DNA of 48,711 nucleotides from SZUA-521 sp041738285 (GTDB lineage: Bacteria; Pseudomonadota; Gammaproteobacteria; Pseudomonadales; Azotimanducaceae): assembly GCA_041738285.1 (NCBI GenBank), contig JBGSQB010000004.1:1-48711 (forward strand), in the 5' to 3' direction. The position numbers and the translations under genes were made by a program. Of this stretch, positions 8,119 to 16,250 are shown piece after piece. The notes beneath the pieces were generated by a model that was given only the letters and a program-made list of their open reading frames with translations, did no database searches and was not told where the DNA came from. Each line of letters starts with the position of its first letter. Position 1 is the stretch's first letter.

Positions 8119-9159
8119 TCAAGCTTCCTCTACGGGTGTCTGGTCTCGTAGCGCCGCGCGCACCCGGGGCAGGACGTCGCGCGCCATGTACTCCATGCGA
8201 ATGCTGCCGCTGGCAACGGGTTCACCCGGGAATTGCGCCCAGAAATGCACATCGACGATTTCCGGATACTCGCGGAGCATCTTCACCAGATGCGCGACCG
8301 CTGCGTCGGCATCCAGGAGTTCGTACAGGCCGCCAGCAATCGCAGCCCTGGCGTCGGCGAACTGCGGCACTTCGCCGGGCGGCCCGAACGCGCCCCATGC
8401 CACGTATTGATTGACCTGATAGAGCACGTGGGCGCCGATCTTGGCGGCCTCGGCCTCAGGGTCGGCTGCGATGATGCTCCAGTTGCCGGCGCAGATGACG
8501 CCCTCAGATCGCGGTTTGCCTTGCGCCTTCATGGCGTTCACGTAGACGTCATGGCCGATGCCGCCGGTCGACAGAAACCCATCGCCCAGTCGCGCCGCGC
8601 GCTCGATCGCAACCGGTGCCATTCCGCCCATGAAGAGCCTCGGCGCGACGCTCGGCACTGGTGTCACCGGCAGCTCCTTGATCGCGTAGCGCCGACCCGC
8701 AATCGTCACCGGCTTACCGGACCACGCCTGACGCAGAATCGCCACACCCTCTTCCATCAGACTCGGTCGATGGGCGAGCTTGCGACCGAAATAGTCGAAC
8801 TCGAGTTGGCGGTAGCCAAGCCCCACGCCGAGGTCGAAGCGACCGCCCGTCAGTATCGACAGCGTTGCCGCATCCTCCGCCAGTCGCACCGGATCCGCGA
8901 GCGGCAGCAGCATCAGGTTGGTACCGATGCGCATGCGCTTGGTCCTTTCGCCAATCGCTGCCGCGATGACCAGCGGCGATGGCGCGTAGCCGTCATCGCA
9001 GAAGTGATGCTCGGTGAGCCACACCGAATCGAATCCGAGCGACTCGGCCCACACGATTTGCTCGAGGGACGCGCGATACAACGCTTCGAAGGTCACTGCG
9101 CGAGGCGCGGGATTTCGAAAATCGTACCAGAGCCCGAAGTTGACGTTGCGGTGTTGCAT
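8119..9159 (-). CDS. LLM class flavin-dependent oxidoreductase (luciferase-like monooxygenase)
   Basis: This is a cytoplasmic TIM-barrel flavin (FMN or F420) oxidoreductase of 346 residues. The visible marks are WAESLGFDSVWLTEHHF (about 35-51), RIGTNLMLLPLADPVRLAED, the GGRFDLGVGLGYR loop and RLFMGGMAPVAIERAARLGDG. Members carry out monooxygenation or hydride transfer on varied substrates. The gene follows the alpha/beta hydrolase by 5 bases and precedes the VOC gene by 4, so it is clearly part of an operon. The low-similarity remnant downstream of the VOC gene suggests there was once a second copy. A full FMN monooxygenase would need a flavin reductase partner, and none is visible nearby. 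Confidence 0.88.
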   Translation of the reverse strand: MQHRNVNFGLWYDFRNPAPRAVTFEALYRASLEQIVWAESLGFDSVWLTEHHFCDDGYAPSPLVIAAAIGERTKRMRIGTNLMLLPLADPVRLAEDAATLSILTGGRFDLGVGLGYRQLEFDYFGRKLAHRPSLMEEGVAILRQAWSGKPVTIAGRRYAIKELPVTPVPSVAPRLFMGGMAPVAIERAARLGDGFLSTGGIGHDVYVNAMKAQGKPRSEGVICAGNWSIIAADPEAEAAKIGAHVLYQVNQYVAWGAFGPPGEVPQFADARAAIAGGLYELLDADAAVAHLVKMLREYPEIVDVHFWAQFPGEPVASGSIRMEYMARDVLPRVRAALRDQTPVEEA

Positions 9160-9164
9160 GCGCG

Positions 9165-9968
9165 TTAGAGGCCGCGGATGAAGCGTAGCAGCGCAGCGTT
9201 ATAGCTGGCTGGATCTTCGAGGAATGGCGCATGACCACAGTCGGCCATCTCGATGAGTTCGGCGCTCCGCAGTTGCGTGGCCGCAGCCCGGCCAATCTCC
9301 GGCGTTACGACGGTGTCACGCCCACCCACCACAACCAACGCCGGCGCATCGATTTCATCGAGCAACGCACGCTGATCGAGCGTGGCGAGCGCCCCGAGAG
9401 AAGCATCCGCGGCGGGGCTCGTCTGCAACGCAATCTGCCAGCACCAGTGTTTGATGTCGTCTCCGACGTCACGCGCAAACACGCCTTGGAAATACAGCGT
9501 CTTCAGGAAATTCACCCGATCAGCGCGCAGCGCGGCAACGGTTGCTGCGACGTCTTCGGGCGCTCCGCCATGGGCAAAATCGGCGCAGCGCGTGAACCTC
9601 GGCGTAGCGCCGCATGTCGACACCAATCCGGCAACAGCTGATCCGAGCCGAGCCGCCGCATTGACAACGACGGCCCCGCCCAATGACCAGCCATTGAGCA
9701 CTGCTGCACTCAAGTTCAAGTGTTCACACAACCGCGCAAGATCGCTGCCAAGGGCTTCGATTGAGACATCACGGAAGTCCTTGTCGGATGCGCCGCAGCC
9801 GCGGTGATCGTAGGTAAGCACCCCCACCCCCGCGTCCTGCAGGAACGCAACCGTCCCGTCCCAGACCCGGGCGCCCATGCCCCAGCCATGCGACAGCACC
9901 ACGGTGAGCCGACCCACCGGACAATGCTCGAAGTATATTCGGCCACCATCGACGCTCAGGTAGGCCAC
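9165..9968 (-). CDS. Alpha/beta hydrolase
   Basis: This is a hydrolase of 267 residues with a complete triad pattern: the oxyanion strand VVLSHGWGMG, the nucleophile elbow NGWSLGG, the acid in VVGGRDTVV and the His in DCGHAPFLED. The start was set at GTG 9968 because GGAG lies 5 bases upstream and the LuxR-type gene ends one base before (TGA, one base, GTG). A longer reading to 10028 would overlap that gene. The tight coupling to a LuxR-type regulator is notable. Ester, lactone or C-C bond substrates are all possible and the sequence does not decide. It acts in the cytoplasm, as no signal peptide is visible. Confidence 0.88.
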   Translation of the reverse strand: MAYLSVDGGRIYFEHCPVGRLTVVLSHGWGMGARVWDGTVAFLQDAGVGVLTYDHRGCGASDKDFRDVSIEALGSDLARLCEHLNLSAAVLNGWSLGGAVVVNAAARLGSAVAGLVSTCGATPRFTRCADFAHGGAPEDVAATVAALRADRVNFLKTLYFQGVFARDVGDDIKHWCWQIALQTSPAADASLGALATLDQRALLDEIDAPALVVVGGRDTVVTPEIGRAAATQLRSAELIEMADCGHAPFLEDPASYNAALLRFIRGL

Positions 9969-9969
9969 G

Positions 9970-10800
9970 TCAACTCCGCGACCCGAGTGCGACCGCCGAC
10001 TCGGAGTTGCTGTCCCGGCTGACGTCAATCAGGCCGAGTTGCACGGCTTTCGCGACCGCATGCGTGCGATTGCGCGCCCCAAGCTTGCGCACGGCATTGT
10101 CGACGTGGAAGCGCGCCGTAACCGGTGACCGGTGCAGCAAGGCACCGATCTCGCCGTCGGGATGTCCGAGGGCGGCGAACCGCAAGCACTCGAGTTCACG
10201 ATCGGACAATCCCAAGTCGACGGGCAGCAGGTCAGCTGCCATGCGGACGCGTGGCACGTTGCATTCGGTAGCGTGCAACAAATCGATGAACACATAGGCT
10301 GCCAGACGCAGCACCTTGCCGTGCGTCCGCAGAATGCTCGGCGCATCTACACCGGGTTCGCGAGCCAGCCAGGTGACTGATCCGGTGCGGCCATTCGGTC
10401 CGTGCAGCGGCACGGTAACGCCCGCGTGAACACCTTTCTTCGGCGTCAGGTGCCAGCACGTCGAAGGCTGCATCCGCGACACTTCTTCGGCGATCGACTG
10501 CGCATGCCACGCGAAGGGTTCCGTGGTGGCGCGGCACATTCGCGCGATCGGGCTCACTCGGTGCAGACGGTGCTTGAACCAGTCACCGTGAAACTGTGGC
10601 TCCCAGCCGAAGATACTCGCGAGCGTCCTGCCATCCTCGGCGAGCACCAACTCGCGGTCATCGTAGTCGTCGATGACCGACGGATACCTCATCCGGACGC
10701 AATCGCCGATTTCGCGCAGGCTCTCCGCGGCCGAAGCGCGATCGCGGCTGTCGGTCAGCCGCGTATACGCGCGCTCGATGCGCACTGCTTGACTCAACAT
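9970..10800 (-). CDS. LuxR-type transcription regulator with autoinducer-binding-like domain (LuxR solo)
   Basis: This is a regulator of 276 residues. The N-terminal two thirds resemble an autoinducer-binding domain, with WFKHRLHRVSPIARMC and PFAW aligning with the ligand-pocket segment of LuxR, LasR and TraR. The Asp usually preceding the conserved Pro is Ser here, while the Pro and the PFxW Trp are kept. The C-terminus is a canonical LuxR helix-turn-helix (LSDRELECLRFAALG to LGARNRTHAVAKAVQLGLI). No luxI-type synthase gene is in the window, so it is a solo here. GGAGG precedes the ATG. It heads the minus-strand operon with the alpha/beta hydrolase and probably regulates it. The ligand is unknown. 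Confidence 0.87.
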   Translation of the reverse strand: MLSQAVRIERAYTRLTDSRDRASAAESLREIGDCVRMRYPSVIDDYDDRELVLAEDGRTLASIFGWEPQFHGDWFKHRLHRVSPIARMCRATTEPFAWHAQSIAEEVSRMQPSTCWHLTPKKGVHAGVTVPLHGPNGRTGSVTWLAREPGVDAPSILRTHGKVLRLAAYVFIDLLHATECNVPRVRMAADLLPVDLGLSDRELECLRFAALGHPDGEIGALLHRSPVTARFHVDNAVRKLGARNRTHAVAKAVQLGLIDVSRDSNSESAVALGSRS

Positions 10801-10862
10801 CTCTCCTCCCCTGTCTTGCCGCTGCTGGCACCCAAACCATCAGCGTAGCTCTCTCCTGTGCG

Positions 10863-11576
10863 CTACTGTGCAGCGCGACTTCGTTGATTCGGTTTCTGTC
10901 TTTCCGATGAGGACCTTTCCGAAGCGCGCGCCCGCGCCACGCGTTTCTGCGCTGCAATGACCCGCACCTGCACCGTCTCACGGGATTTCCCGCGCACCGC
11001 CCCCAGCAGAATCAATCCCGTGGAGTACCGCATGCTCGGTGTCAGAGTCGCATCCGAGGACATCCCCGAACTCCAGACGACCGCAGCATTGATGCATGCG
11101 GAAGTGATCTGCTCAGCGCAGAGAAGCGGCTCTATCCACGTCTGCAATTGACGTCGATCACGCATCACTTTCAGCTGCGTCTCGAGCGCCGCGGACAAAC
11201 GAATCGCCACGCGCTGCTGTACAGATGTGGTGGAGTCGAGCGACATGAATGCTTCGAGCAAACGCTGGTGGTAGGTCGACAGCGTGCACAGCTGCATCGC
11301 CACTTGATCGACGATTTCGAGCAGTCGCCCGAGCCCCGTCTGCGCGCGCGATCGCGGCGCAGTGTCGAGGACGCCGGCAAAGTGATCTTCGATGGCGGCG
11401 CCGAGCAGCCCATCCTTGCCACGGAACTGGTTGTAAAGCGTCGGTACGCTGACCCGGCATCGCTCGGCGAGATCGCGAACGGTTACCGCCGCATAGCCGA
11501 CCTCGGAAATCATCTCCCGTGCGGCGTTCATGATCGCCGCGCGTCGCGCCAGCCGTTGTTCAGTCACCAGATCCAT
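10863..11576 (-). CDS. TetR/AcrR family transcription regulator
   Basis: This is a DNA-binding repressor-type protein of 237 residues. The N-terminal helix-turn-helix (AAREMISEVGYAAVTVRDLA, then CRVSVPTLYNQF) is typical of TetR proteins. The ligand-binding C-terminal domain is diverged and ends in a basic, Ser/Arg/Gln-rich tail. It lies 62 bases upstream of the LuxR-type gene on the same strand and downstream of the NADH dehydrogenase-like gene. A perfect 14-base palindrome (11597-11610) just upstream of its start suggests autoregulation, and possibly control of the genes that follow. The effector is unknown. Confidence 0.88.
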   Translation of the reverse strand: MDLVTEQRLARRAAIMNAAREMISEVGYAAVTVRDLAERCRVSVPTLYNQFRGKDGLLGAAIEDHFAGVLDTAPRSRAQTGLGRLLEIVDQVAMQLCTLSTYHQRLLEAFMSLDSTTSVQQRVAIRLSAALETQLKVMRDRRQLQTWIEPLLCAEQITSACINAAVVWSSGMSSDATLTPSMRYSTGLILLGAVRGKSRETVQVRVIAAQKRVARARASERSSSERQKPNQRSRAAQ

Positions 11577-11596
11577 GCGCCGATAGTAGCATCGGA

Positions 11597-11610
11597 TTGA
11601 ACATGTTCAA
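11597..11610. promoter_or_regulatory. Candidate TetR operator (perfect 14-bp palindrome)
   Basis: The perfect palindrome TTGAACATGTTCAA is centred about 27 bases upstream of the TetR start at 11576. A further half site, TTGAA, lies just beyond it in CCGCTTGAACGG. Size and position are typical of autoregulated TetR operators. Confidence 0.55.
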
Positions 11611-11657
11611 CCCGCTTGAACGGCATAAAGCAACGCTCCGATCGGATACCAGTCGGA

Positions 11658-12869
11658 TCAGGTGGCGATGCCGTAGCCGGGGGTGGCGACACCAAAGGCC
11701 GCGTCGCGATCTGCCTGCGGCGGATAGATCAACTGTGTATTGATTGCGCGTTTGATCGCCTTCGCTTGCTGTCCCTGCACGCGGACCTGGCGCTCCCAGC
11801 CTTCCGTGTACACGGCGCCCCACGGACCGAGGTCCAGGCAGGTGACGTACTTCGGCTGGCTGTACGGATGCATCGGCAGACCGACGAGCTCCGCCGCGGC
11901 GTTGTAGCCCGAGACCCGACCGAGACTCAGTGCGTGTTGGCATGACATTGCAGCGATATGGCCCAGGTCATCCGTCGCGGCCATGGCGACATCACCGGAA
12001 ACGAAAACATCCTCGACCCCGGCGGCGCGCAAATGACGATCAGCAGGAACACGACCAAAGCGATCGTGTTCAGCGCCGATCTGCGCCGCGAGCGGGTGCG
12101 CCCGAGCGCCCGCTGTCCATATCACGGTATTCGACTCGATGCGCGCTCCTCGCGCAGTTAGCACGCCCTCGGCGTCGATCGCGGCGGCGGCGGTCGATGT
12201 CATGACTTCGATGCCGCATTCGGCCAGTGCTTGTTCGATGACCGGACGCGGACCCGGGCCGAGATCGGGACCGATTGTCGGCGCCTGTTCCAGGACCACC
12301 ACCCGGATCTTCGCGTTTGCACCAAGGGCTTCACGCAGCCGCTGGGGCATCTCGAGCACCGTTTCGATACCGGTAAAGCCGCCACCGGCTACGACAATGG
12401 TGTTACGCGCAGCGGTCTCCCGTTTCATGCCGAGCGCCCTGATGTGACTGTCCAAGGCAACTGCATTGGGGAGTTGATCGACGTTGAAACTGTGCTCTGC
12501 GAGCCCAGGAATATCCGGGAAGAACAACCGGCTGCCGGTTGCGAGAATGAATCGGTCATACGCCAACGTCGCGAACTCAGCACTGTTGCTCTTCACCTCG
12601 ATCTCATGACGACTCGTGTTCACCGTCTCCACGGTGCCGGCAAAGTGGCGAACTCCGACTGCCGCCAGTAGCGGCGCAATGTCCGGTGCCATGTCCTGGA
12701 ATACTCGTTCGTACAATCGCGGACGGACATGAAGTCTTGGCTCGGGTGAGACCACGGTAATGTCAATTTCGCCCGCCTTGCCTGCGATCGAAACCGCCCG
12801 TGCCGCCGACAGCGCCGACCACATTCCGGCGAATCCCAAGCCTGCAACCACAATGTTCCGGCGCATCAT
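11658..12869 (-). CDS. NAD(P)/FAD-dependent oxidoreductase, type II NADH dehydrogenase-like
   Basis: This is a two-dinucleotide-binding-domain flavoprotein of 403 residues. The FAD Rossmann motif is VVAGLGFAGMWSA near the N-terminus, the NAD(P) motif is IVVAGGGFTGIE at about 160-171, and the FAD-contact Asp lies in VEDVFVSGDVAMA. The order and spacing match NDH-2-like enzymes, which oxidise NADH and reduce quinones or other acceptors without pumping. No C-terminal membrane helix is evident. It begins 5 bases after the PhyH gene, so it is cotranscribed with the PhyH and KAS III genes. Two ATG codons are in tandem (12869 and 12866). Its role in that cluster could be electron supply. This is inferred. 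Confidence 0.82.
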   Translation of the reverse strand: MMRRNIVVAGLGFAGMWSALSAARAVSIAGKAGEIDITVVSPEPRLHVRPRLYERVFQDMAPDIAPLLAAVGVRHFAGTVETVNTSRHEIEVKSNSAEFATLAYDRFILATGSRLFFPDIPGLAEHSFNVDQLPNAVALDSHIRALGMKRETAARNTIVVAGGGFTGIETVLEMPQRLREALGANAKIRVVVLEQAPTIGPDLGPGPRPVIEQALAECGIEVMTSTAAAAIDAEGVLTARGARIESNTVIWTAGARAHPLAAQIGAEHDRFGRVPADRHLRAAGVEDVFVSGDVAMAATDDLGHIAAMSCQHALSLGRVSGYNAAAELVGLPMHPYSQPKYVTCLDLGPWGAVYTEGWERQVRVQGQQAKAIKRAINTQLIYPPQADRDAAFGVATPGYGIAT

Positions 12870-12874
12870 CGCGA

Positions 12875-14020
12875 TCAGATGCCCAGGTCGAGGAGGTTGT
12901 AGTCCCTGAGGTCCACGTCGGTGGAGTAGCGTAGCGAGCTGGCCTGTGCAGCGAGCGGCTGATAGACGAAGGGCTGCTCCGCCGGGAATCGCTGACGCCG
13001 AGCATCGATGGCGTACATGATGACCTTGGAACGCTCACGTATGCGGGCCTCGTCATAGACCGCGACAGGATTGTGCACGCCGCCGCTGGTCACTCCGAGC
13101 ACCGAGGACCTGCGGTGGAAACCGAAGTTGATGGTGACGCGAATGTCAGGGCTCGTGTTCGCAAAGGAGCCGTGGATGGCCTGGCGGTTGCAGATCGCGA
13201 CGTCACCGGGAGCGCAGATCAGAGGCACCGCCTCGGGAAGACGGTCACATCCCGCGGCGTCCGCCATCGCCTTGATGTCCGCCTTGCCGATGCGGTGGGA
13301 GCCGGGTACGACCCACAATCCATTCGCGGCGTTGCAGCCGTACAGCTGCGCCATGAAGTTGAAGCCATGGCTGCCTTCGTCGAGACGCGGATCGTTCCAG
13401 TGGGTCCAGCCGTCCTGATGCCAGGCGACCGAGCCACCAAGACCCGGATGCTTGATCCAGACGGCTTCGTTGAATGGCGCGAAATCATCGCCGTTGATCG
13501 CAGCTGCCACCGCCAGCAACTGTGGATGCCCATACAGACGCAGGCACGCCTGCGAAAACTGCAGTGACCCCAGGATGAGCTGAACTACTTCATCCGGTGC
13601 GCCTTCCGGCGGCGCGGGTTCGTACATCTTCGACGGATGGCGTCCCTGCACACGGTCGGTGCCGCCGAGCGGGTCGGACAGTGGCTTCACCCAGCTGATG
13701 TTGAGCGCGTTGCAGCCCACGCCCAGCGCGGTTCTGCCGTGCCGATCGATCGCCGCGCCCCTGCGCACTGGCGCCCGATCCAACATGTCCGCGACATCGC
13801 GCGCGATGTCGGCACGCTCATCGGCGCCGACTACACCTTCGAACACATAAAAGCCGCAGCGCGAATAGGCGTCGAGGATGTCGGCCGTAAGGCGTCCGCT
13901 GCCATCGAATCGAATCGGGCCGCGATTGCCGAGCGCCAGCGCGCGCGCCGTGCCATCCGCCCGGTAGGCAACCATCGCCGCCTCATGAGGGCCATAGTCG
14001 ACGTGCGTGGCGACGCTCAT
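12875..14020 (-). CDS. Phytanoyl-CoA dioxygenase (PhyH) family Fe(II)/2-oxoglutarate oxygenase
   Basis: This is a non-haem iron dioxygenase of 381 residues with a double-stranded beta helix. The metal triad is visible as H201 and D203 in AWHQDGWTHW and H283 in AIHGSFANTSPDIR, with R294 in position to bind 2-oxoglutarate. Members hydroxylate unactivated carbons in fatty acyl-CoAs, terpenoids and other small molecules. The start ATG 14020 overlaps the stop of the upstream KAS III gene as ATGA, which argues against the longer reading to 14053. It is followed 5 bases later by the NADH dehydrogenase-like gene. The substrate is unknown. Confidence 0.9.
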   Translation of the reverse strand: MSVATHVDYGPHEAAMVAYRADGTARALALGNRGPIRFDGSGRLTADILDAYSRCGFYVFEGVVGADERADIARDVADMLDRAPVRRGAAIDRHGRTALGVGCNALNISWVKPLSDPLGGTDRVQGRHPSKMYEPAPPEGAPDEVVQLILGSLQFSQACLRLYGHPQLLAVAAAINGDDFAPFNEAVWIKHPGLGGSVAWHQDGWTHWNDPRLDEGSHGFNFMAQLYGCNAANGLWVVPGSHRIGKADIKAMADAAGCDRLPEAVPLICAPGDVAICNRQAIHGSFANTSPDIRVTINFGFHRRSSVLGVTSGGVHNPVAVYDEARIRERSKVIMYAIDARRQRFPAEQPFVYQPLAAQASSLRYSTDVDLRDYNLLDLGI

Positions 14021-15027
14021 TCTACGGCCCACTTGAGCAGTACCGAGCCCCACGTGAAGCCGGCGCCGAACGCGCTCAGAATCACACAGTCACCTTTGTC
14101 GATGCGATTAGCTGCCAACGCCTGATGCAGTGCTGTCGGTATCGTCGCCGCAGTGGTGTTCGCGTATTCGTCGATGTTCACCATCATGCGTCCTGGCAGC
14201 AGGTCGAGACGCTTGGCGGCGGCGTCCATGATCCGAAGATTGGCCTGGTGCGGTATGAACAGTTTCAGGTCTTCGCGCGTCAGTCCGTTGCGATCGAGCA
14301 TCAAGGCGCTGATCTCCGCCATTTCACGGACCGCCGACTTGAACACCTCGGAGCCCTCCTGATGGACGAAGTGTTCCTTTGCGCTGACCGTTTCATGACT
14401 CGGCGGCTTCATCGATCCGCCGGCCGGCATGTGCAGGTACTGTCCGCCCGAACCGTCGACACGATGCTCGAAGTCGATGATTCCATAGCCCTGCTCGACG
14501 GCCTCGAGGATGACCGCGCCCGCACCGTCGCCGAACAGTACTGCGGTCGTTCGATCCTCCATGTCGATGATGCCGCTCATCACGTCGACACCGATGATCG
14601 CAACGCGATGGTAGGCACCGCTGCCTACCAGCGTCGCCCCTGTCGTCATGGCGTAGAGAAAGCCGCTGCAGGCGGCACTGAGATCGAATCCGAAGCAGTT
14701 GGTCGCGCCAATCAGTTGTTGCACACGACAGGCTGTGGCCGGGAACATACGGTCCGGCGTTACGGTCGCGACTATGATCGCGTCGAGCTCACTGGCCTTC
14801 ATTCCGCGTCGATCGAGGGCCATCGCCAATGCCGGTGCAGCCAGATCCGACGCGCCTTCGCCCTGCTTCACCCAGCGTCGAGTACGAATGCCAGTGCGCG
14901 AACGGATCCAGGCATCGCTCGTATCCATTTGCCGCGACAATTCATCGTTACTGACGATCCGGTCAGGGTAGTGCTGACCCGTCGCGGTGATGCCGACTGG
15001 GCGGGCAAGGGTTCGCGTCACGTCCAT
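14017..15027 (-). CDS. 3-oxoacyl-ACP synthase III (KAS III, FabH-like)
   Basis: This is a thiolase-fold condensing enzyme of 336 residues. The complete Cys-His-Asn triad is visible: C120 in DLSAACSGF, H260 in FIPHQAN and N290 in EYANTTAATIP. GDGAGAVIL and the C-terminal FGAGFTWGS are also typical. KAS III condenses an acyl-CoA with malonyl-ACP, and homologues also act in secondary metabolism. No acyl-carrier protein, fabD or fabG gene is adjacent, so this is probably not the housekeeping fabH locus. ATG 15027 directly abuts AGGAG. A GTG two codons in (15021) has better spacing and may be the true start. It is first in a coupled three-gene unit. Confidence 0.9.
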   Translation of the reverse strand: MDVTRTLARPVGITATGQHYPDRIVSNDELSRQMDTSDAWIRSRTGIRTRRWVKQGEGASDLAAPALAMALDRRGMKASELDAIIVATVTPDRMFPATACRVQQLIGATNCFGFDLSAACSGFLYAMTTGATLVGSGAYHRVAIIGVDVMSGIIDMEDRTTAVLFGDGAGAVILEAVEQGYGIIDFEHRVDGSGGQYLHMPAGGSMKPPSHETVSAKEHFVHQEGSEVFKSAVREMAEISALMLDRNGLTREDLKLFIPHQANLRIMDAAAKRLDLLPGRMMVNIDEYANTTAATIPTALHQALAANRIDKGDCVILSAFGAGFTWGSVLLKWAVE

Positions 15028-15050
15028 CTCCTCATCACATTGAGATTATG

Positions 15051-15065
15051 TCCGCAATCGGCGGA
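15051..15065. promoter_or_regulatory. Short inverted repeat in a divergent promoter region
   Basis: TCCGC-AATCG-GCGGA, a 5-base arm inverted repeat, lies in the spacer between the divergent KAS III and second PhyH genes. It is placed where a shared regulator could bind, but arms this short arise easily by chance in GC-rich DNA. Confidence 0.25.
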
Positions 15066-15161
15066 TACGCAAAGGTGATGGCAATCTGATACCACTTTTG
15101 TCGAGTGACAGCCGCGCGCGCGAGGACTATTTTCGACTACGCGGTGCTGTTGGAATCCGAC

Positions 15162-16229
15162 ATGAAAATCGAAAATTGGGAGTCCGCCGAAACGCTGCCG
15201 ATGCTCTATCGCGAGTTACAGCAGATGGGACTGGAAACGCACATCGCTGAGCTCGAAGCGTTCGGATTTACCGTCGTGCCGCCGGAAAAAGTGGCGCCGC
15301 CCGAGTTTCACGACGCCGCACGGCAGGCACTGCTGCGAGTCGTCGAATCACGTTTCGGTCGACACGTCGATGACACCGACGCCTGGCGCGGCACCAACGA
15401 CATTCTGCGTTTCATACTCTGGGACGATCCCATCTTCGAACGCGTGGTGCTGTTGCCCGCCGCACTCGGGCTCATTCAGTACCTCGTCGGCACCAACTGC
15501 ATCCTCAGCCTGTGCGACGGATGGGTGAAGGGACACGGCGAAGCACGCACTGCTGTCCACGCCGACTGGACCGACTTCACCCGACGAACGTTTCCACCCG
15601 AGCCCAATCATGCCAATGTCAATTATGTTCTGAGCGACTACTCCGAAGACAACGGCGGCATCGGGTTCGTGCCTGGCAGCCATCGATGGCGACGATTCCC
15701 CTCGGACGAAGAAGCCGCTGCGTGGGCAAACAGGCTGCATCCGGTCGAGGCACCCGCCGGGTCGATCATCGTCTGGGGCGATCACACCTGGCACGGTTCC
15801 TTTGCCCGCGCTGCGCCCGGCGAACGACTCATGATTCTGTGCGAATACGCCCGCCCACGTCTGCAGACTCAGGAGCCGTTCCGCGAGACTGTGACCCAAG
15901 CGGCGCTGGATCGAAATCCCATTCGTTTTTCCGGCCTCATGGACGTGTACGGCGCCTTCCCATTCGGTAAATCGGACCGACAGTTCGACCGCGCCGATCA
16001 AGGCCCGCCCGGCACAGGCCAGGGCATGAGCCAACGCAAGTACTGCAGCCTGTTCGACACCGAACCCGCCGCAGGTCAAACGTCTCTGCGGCCAGCGTAC
16101 GATTACCTGCAGCACGACGGTCTCATGGTGCGCGACCGCCATCGTCGGTTTCAGGCGACCGCCCGCACCAAGAAACGCATCGCCGAACAGTTGGGTCGCA
16201 CCTGGGTCGATCGCGTCGACGGCATCTGA
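15162..16229 (+). CDS. Phytanoyl-CoA dioxygenase (PhyH) family Fe(II)/2-oxoglutarate oxygenase
   Basis: This is a second PhyH-family dioxygenase of 355 residues, only distantly like the one at 12875-14020. The iron ligands are H133 and D135 in AVHADWTDF and H211 in TWHGSFARAAPGER, with R222 as candidate 2-oxoglutarate anchor. FVPGSHRW is a typical core strand. The start was set at ATG 15162 (MKIENWESAE), with GGAA upstream. The open frame continues to a GTG at 15105 that has no clear ribosome binding site. It is followed after 21 bases by an alpha/beta hydrolase gene, probably in one unit, and is divergent from the KAS III operon. The substrate is unknown. Confidence 0.85.
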   Translation: MKIENWESAETLPMLYRELQQMGLETHIAELEAFGFTVVPPEKVAPPEFHDAARQALLRVVESRFGRHVDDTDAWRGTNDILRFILWDDPIFERVVLLPAALGLIQYLVGTNCILSLCDGWVKGHGEARTAVHADWTDFTRRTFPPEPNHANVNYVLSDYSEDNGGIGFVPGSHRWRRFPSDEEAAAWANRLHPVEAPAGSIIVWGDHTWHGSFARAAPGERLMILCEYARPRLQTQEPFRETVTQAALDRNPIRFSGLMDVYGAFPFGKSDRQFDRADQGPPGTGQGMSQRKYCSLFDTEPAAGQTSLRPAYDYLQHDGLMVRDRHRRFQATARTKKRIAEQLGRTWVDRVDGI

Positions 16230-16250
16230 TTCGTCGATGGAGGTAAACGC

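Noticed and set aside
8233..9168. Plus-strand frame of about 311 codons opposite the LLM gene
   Set aside because: It has no recognisable domain and a basic composition typical of antisense frames. The minus-strand LLM gene explains the region.
15105..15161. Upstream GTG start for the second PhyH protein
   Set aside because: There is no ribosome binding site and the extra residues are not family-like. ATG 15162 fits better, though this is not certain.
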